Shown piece after piece: positions 5,537 through 7,032 of a stretch of DNA of 7,032 nt. The stretch is taken from contig JANMCC010000249.1 of NCBI GenBank assembly GCA_031360885.1, positions 1 to 7,032 on the forward strand, given 5' to 3'. Numbering within the stretch: the first letter of the stretch is position 1; each line of letters begins with the position of its first letter. Source of the DNA: Schlegelella_A sp031360885 (GTDB taxonomy: Bacteria; Pseudomonadota; Gammaproteobacteria; Burkholderiales; Burkholderiaceae_C). Position numbers and translations under genes: made by a program. The notes below the pieces were generated by a model. It made no database searches. It was not told where the DNA came from and saw nothing but the letters and a program-made list of their open reading frames with translations.

Positions 5537-7032
5537 GCACGGCCGTGAACGTGAACACCGGCGTCAGCGCGCCGAGCGGCATCGGCAAATTCTTCCGCTT
5601 CCTCGTCCATCCGTGGTTCCTGGCGCTGCTCGGCGTCATCGCGATTTCGGCGCTCGTCTGGTATGTCGGGCCGCTGATCTCGATCGGCGAGAGCCGCCCG
5701 CTCGATCCCACCTGGGTCCGCGTCACCGTCATCGCCGTCCTCTTCGGCCTCCTGATCCTGCGCGTGATCTTCGGCGTCTGGAACCAGCGGCGCGCGAACG
5801 CAGCGCTCGTCAACGGCATGACCAAAGGGCCGAGCAGCGCCGACAAGGAGATCGCGACCCTGAACGAGCGCTTCTCGCAGGCGCTCGACGTGCTGAAGAA
5901 GGCGCCCGGCAAGGGCAAGGGCGCGCTGCTCTACCAGCTGCCCTGGTACATCTTCATCGGCGCGCCCGGCTCGGGCAAGACGACTGCGCTGATGAACGCC
6001 GGCCTCACCTTCCCGCTGGCCGAGAAGATGGGCGGTGCGAGCGTGCGCGGCGTCGGCGGAACGCGCAACTGCGACTGGTGGTTCACCGACGAGGCGGTGC
6101 TGATCGATACCGCCGGCCGCTACACGACGCAGGAGTCGAACTCCGAGGTCGACGCCAGCGCCTGGGACGGCTTCCTCGCCCTCTTGCGCAAGTCGCGGCC
6201 GCGCCGGCCGATCAACGGCGTGCTGCTCACCGTCAACATCCAGGACCTGCTGCAGCAGACGCCCGTGGAGCGCAAGGACCACGCCGCCAAGCTGCGGGCG
6301 CGGATGCAGGAGCTGGCCGAAAAGCTGGGCGTGCGCGCGCCGGTCTACGTGCTGGTGACCAAGGCCGACCTGATCGCCGGCTTCAACGAGAGCTTCGGTG
6401 CGCTGAACAAGGAAGAGCGCAACCAGGTCTGGGGCTTCACCTTCCCCTACACGCCGACCAGCACCGACGATCCGCTGGTCAACTTCGGCTCGGAGTTCGC
6501 AGCCCTCGAGAAGCGCCTGCGCGACCGCGTCGTGCCCTTGATGGACGCGGAGCACGAGGTCCTCAAGCGCGCCGCGATCTTCAACTTCCCGCAGCAGTTC
6601 GCCGGCCTTCGCGGCCTGCTCGGCGGCTTTCTCGAGCAGGTGTTCAGCGCGGGCGGCACGATGGAGGAGCGGCCGCTGCTGCGCGGCGTCTACTTCACCA
6701 GCGGCACCCAGGAAGGCACGCCGATCGATCGTGTGCTCGGCACGCTGTCGCGCACCTTCGGCATCGAGCGGCGCCTGCCGCCCCCGGCTGCCGCCCGCGG
6801 CAAGAGCTTCTTCCTCAACCGGCTGCTCAAGGACGTCGTCTTCAACGAGCAGGGGCTGGTCGGCGAGAACCGGGCGATGGAAGCGCGCCGTGGCCGCCTG
6901 CGCGTGGCCGGCTTTGCCGTCGTCCTGCTCGCCAGCCTCGGCCTGGCCGCCGGGGGGGCGGTTAGCTACAGCCTCAACAAGAGCTACATCGCCGAGATCG
7001 CGGCGAAGCTCCCGGACCTCAAGAAGACGGTC
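5533..7032 (+). CDS. tssM: T6SS inner-membrane protein TssM (IcmF), N-terminal 500 residues
   Basis: This frame starts at ATG 5533, inside the tssL stop (ATGA), and stays open to the right edge without a stop. TssM is the large inner-membrane and periplasmic core of the T6SS envelope complex. Seen are two N-terminal membrane helices (about 28-46 and 62-82), then a cytoplasmic NTPase-like domain with an intact Walker A, GAPGSGKT (143-150), a LIDTAGR motif (190-196, Asp192) and VTKAD (275-279), the G-protein-like specificity motif. Other family segments are the RGVGGTRNCDWWF block before LIDTAGR and the IFNFPQQF and RPLLRGVYFTSGTQEG blocks after VTKAD. A third membrane helix (about 458-480) leads into the periplasm, where the fragment stops. 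Full-length TssM proteins usually have about 1,100-1,300 residues, so less than half is here; the periplasmic part that binds TssJ is outside. No strong ribosome site precedes the ATG, consistent with coupling to tssL. Confidence 0.97.
   Translation, partial: MSTAVNVNTGVSAPSGIGKFFRFLVHPWFLALLGVIAISALVWYVGPLISIGESRPLDPTWVRVTVIAVLFGLLILRVIFGVWNQRRANAALVNGMTKGPSSADKEIATLNERFSQALDVLKKAPGKGKGALLYQLPWYIFIGAPGSGKTTALMNAGLTFPLAEKMGGASVRGVGGTRNCDWWFTDEAVLIDTAGRYTTQESNSEVDASAWDGFLALLRKSRPRRPINGVLLTVNIQDLLQQTPVERKDHAAKLRARMQELAEKLGVRAPVYVLVTKADLIAGFNESFGALNKEERNQVWGFTFPYTPTSTDDPLVNFGSEFAALEKRLRDRVVPLMDAEHEVLKRAAIFNFPQQFAGLRGLLGGFLEQVFSAGGTMEERPLLRGVYFTSGTQEGTPIDRVLGTLSRTFGIERRLPPPAAARGKSFFLNRLLKDVVFNEQGLVGENRAMEARRGRLRVAGFAVVLLASLGLAAGGAVSYSLNKSYIAEIAAKLPDLKKTV

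Noticed and set aside
5335..6555. Long minus-strand open frame (406 codons) opposite tssM
   Set aside because: It is a shadow of tssM, whose Walker A and other motifs are clear on the plus strand; the antisense translation is low in complexity.
5613..6965. Plus-strand open frame of 450 codons inside tssM
   Set aside because: It is in another frame than the tssM frame starting at 5533, is extremely Arg/Ala/Gly-rich, and has no recognisable domain; the real frame carries all family motifs and runs off the edge.

Overview
This window is part of a type VI secretion system (T6SS) gene cluster. The DNA is very GC-rich, with strong G/C bias at third codon positions. Gene content and protein style fit a betaproteobacterium, perhaps Rhodocyclales or Burkholderiales; this is an impression from the sequence, not a database result. 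No tRNA, rRNA, mobile element, CRISPR array or phage gene is visible.

Layout from left to right. A plus-strand block comes first: the C-terminal 192 residues of the FHA-domain protein TagH/Fha (5' end outside the window), a complete PP2C Ser/Thr phosphatase of the PppA type, and a short DUF4280 PAAR-like protein. These genes are 37 and 16 bases apart and look like the end of one operon. A strong 12-bp stem-loop followed by a T-run closes the block. It can work on both strands, and it separates the block from a minus-strand gene for a small exported OmpA-family (peptidoglycan-binding) protein. A 349-base divergent intergenic region follows. Then come tssK, tssL and tssM on the plus strand; tssM runs off the right edge after 500 codons.

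How the genes work together. TssL and TssM are the inner-membrane part of the T6SS trans-envelope complex, and TssK is the baseplate adaptor that docks on them. TssL carries a C-terminal OmpA-like domain in the periplasm, so this membrane complex has its own peptidoglycan anchor, and the separate OmpA protein may be a second one. TagH and PppA belong to the threonine-phosphorylation pathway that controls T6SS assembly; the partner kinase PpkA is not in the window. The DUF4280 protein is a candidate PAAR-like spike tip or effector adaptor. No TssJ lipoprotein gene lies in the usual place next to tssK.

The system is a known one. The points most worth a second look are the double peptidoglycan anchor, the reversed ompA gene in the middle of the locus, the standalone PAAR-like protein downstream of the phosphatase, and the uncharacterised divergent control region with inverted repeats.
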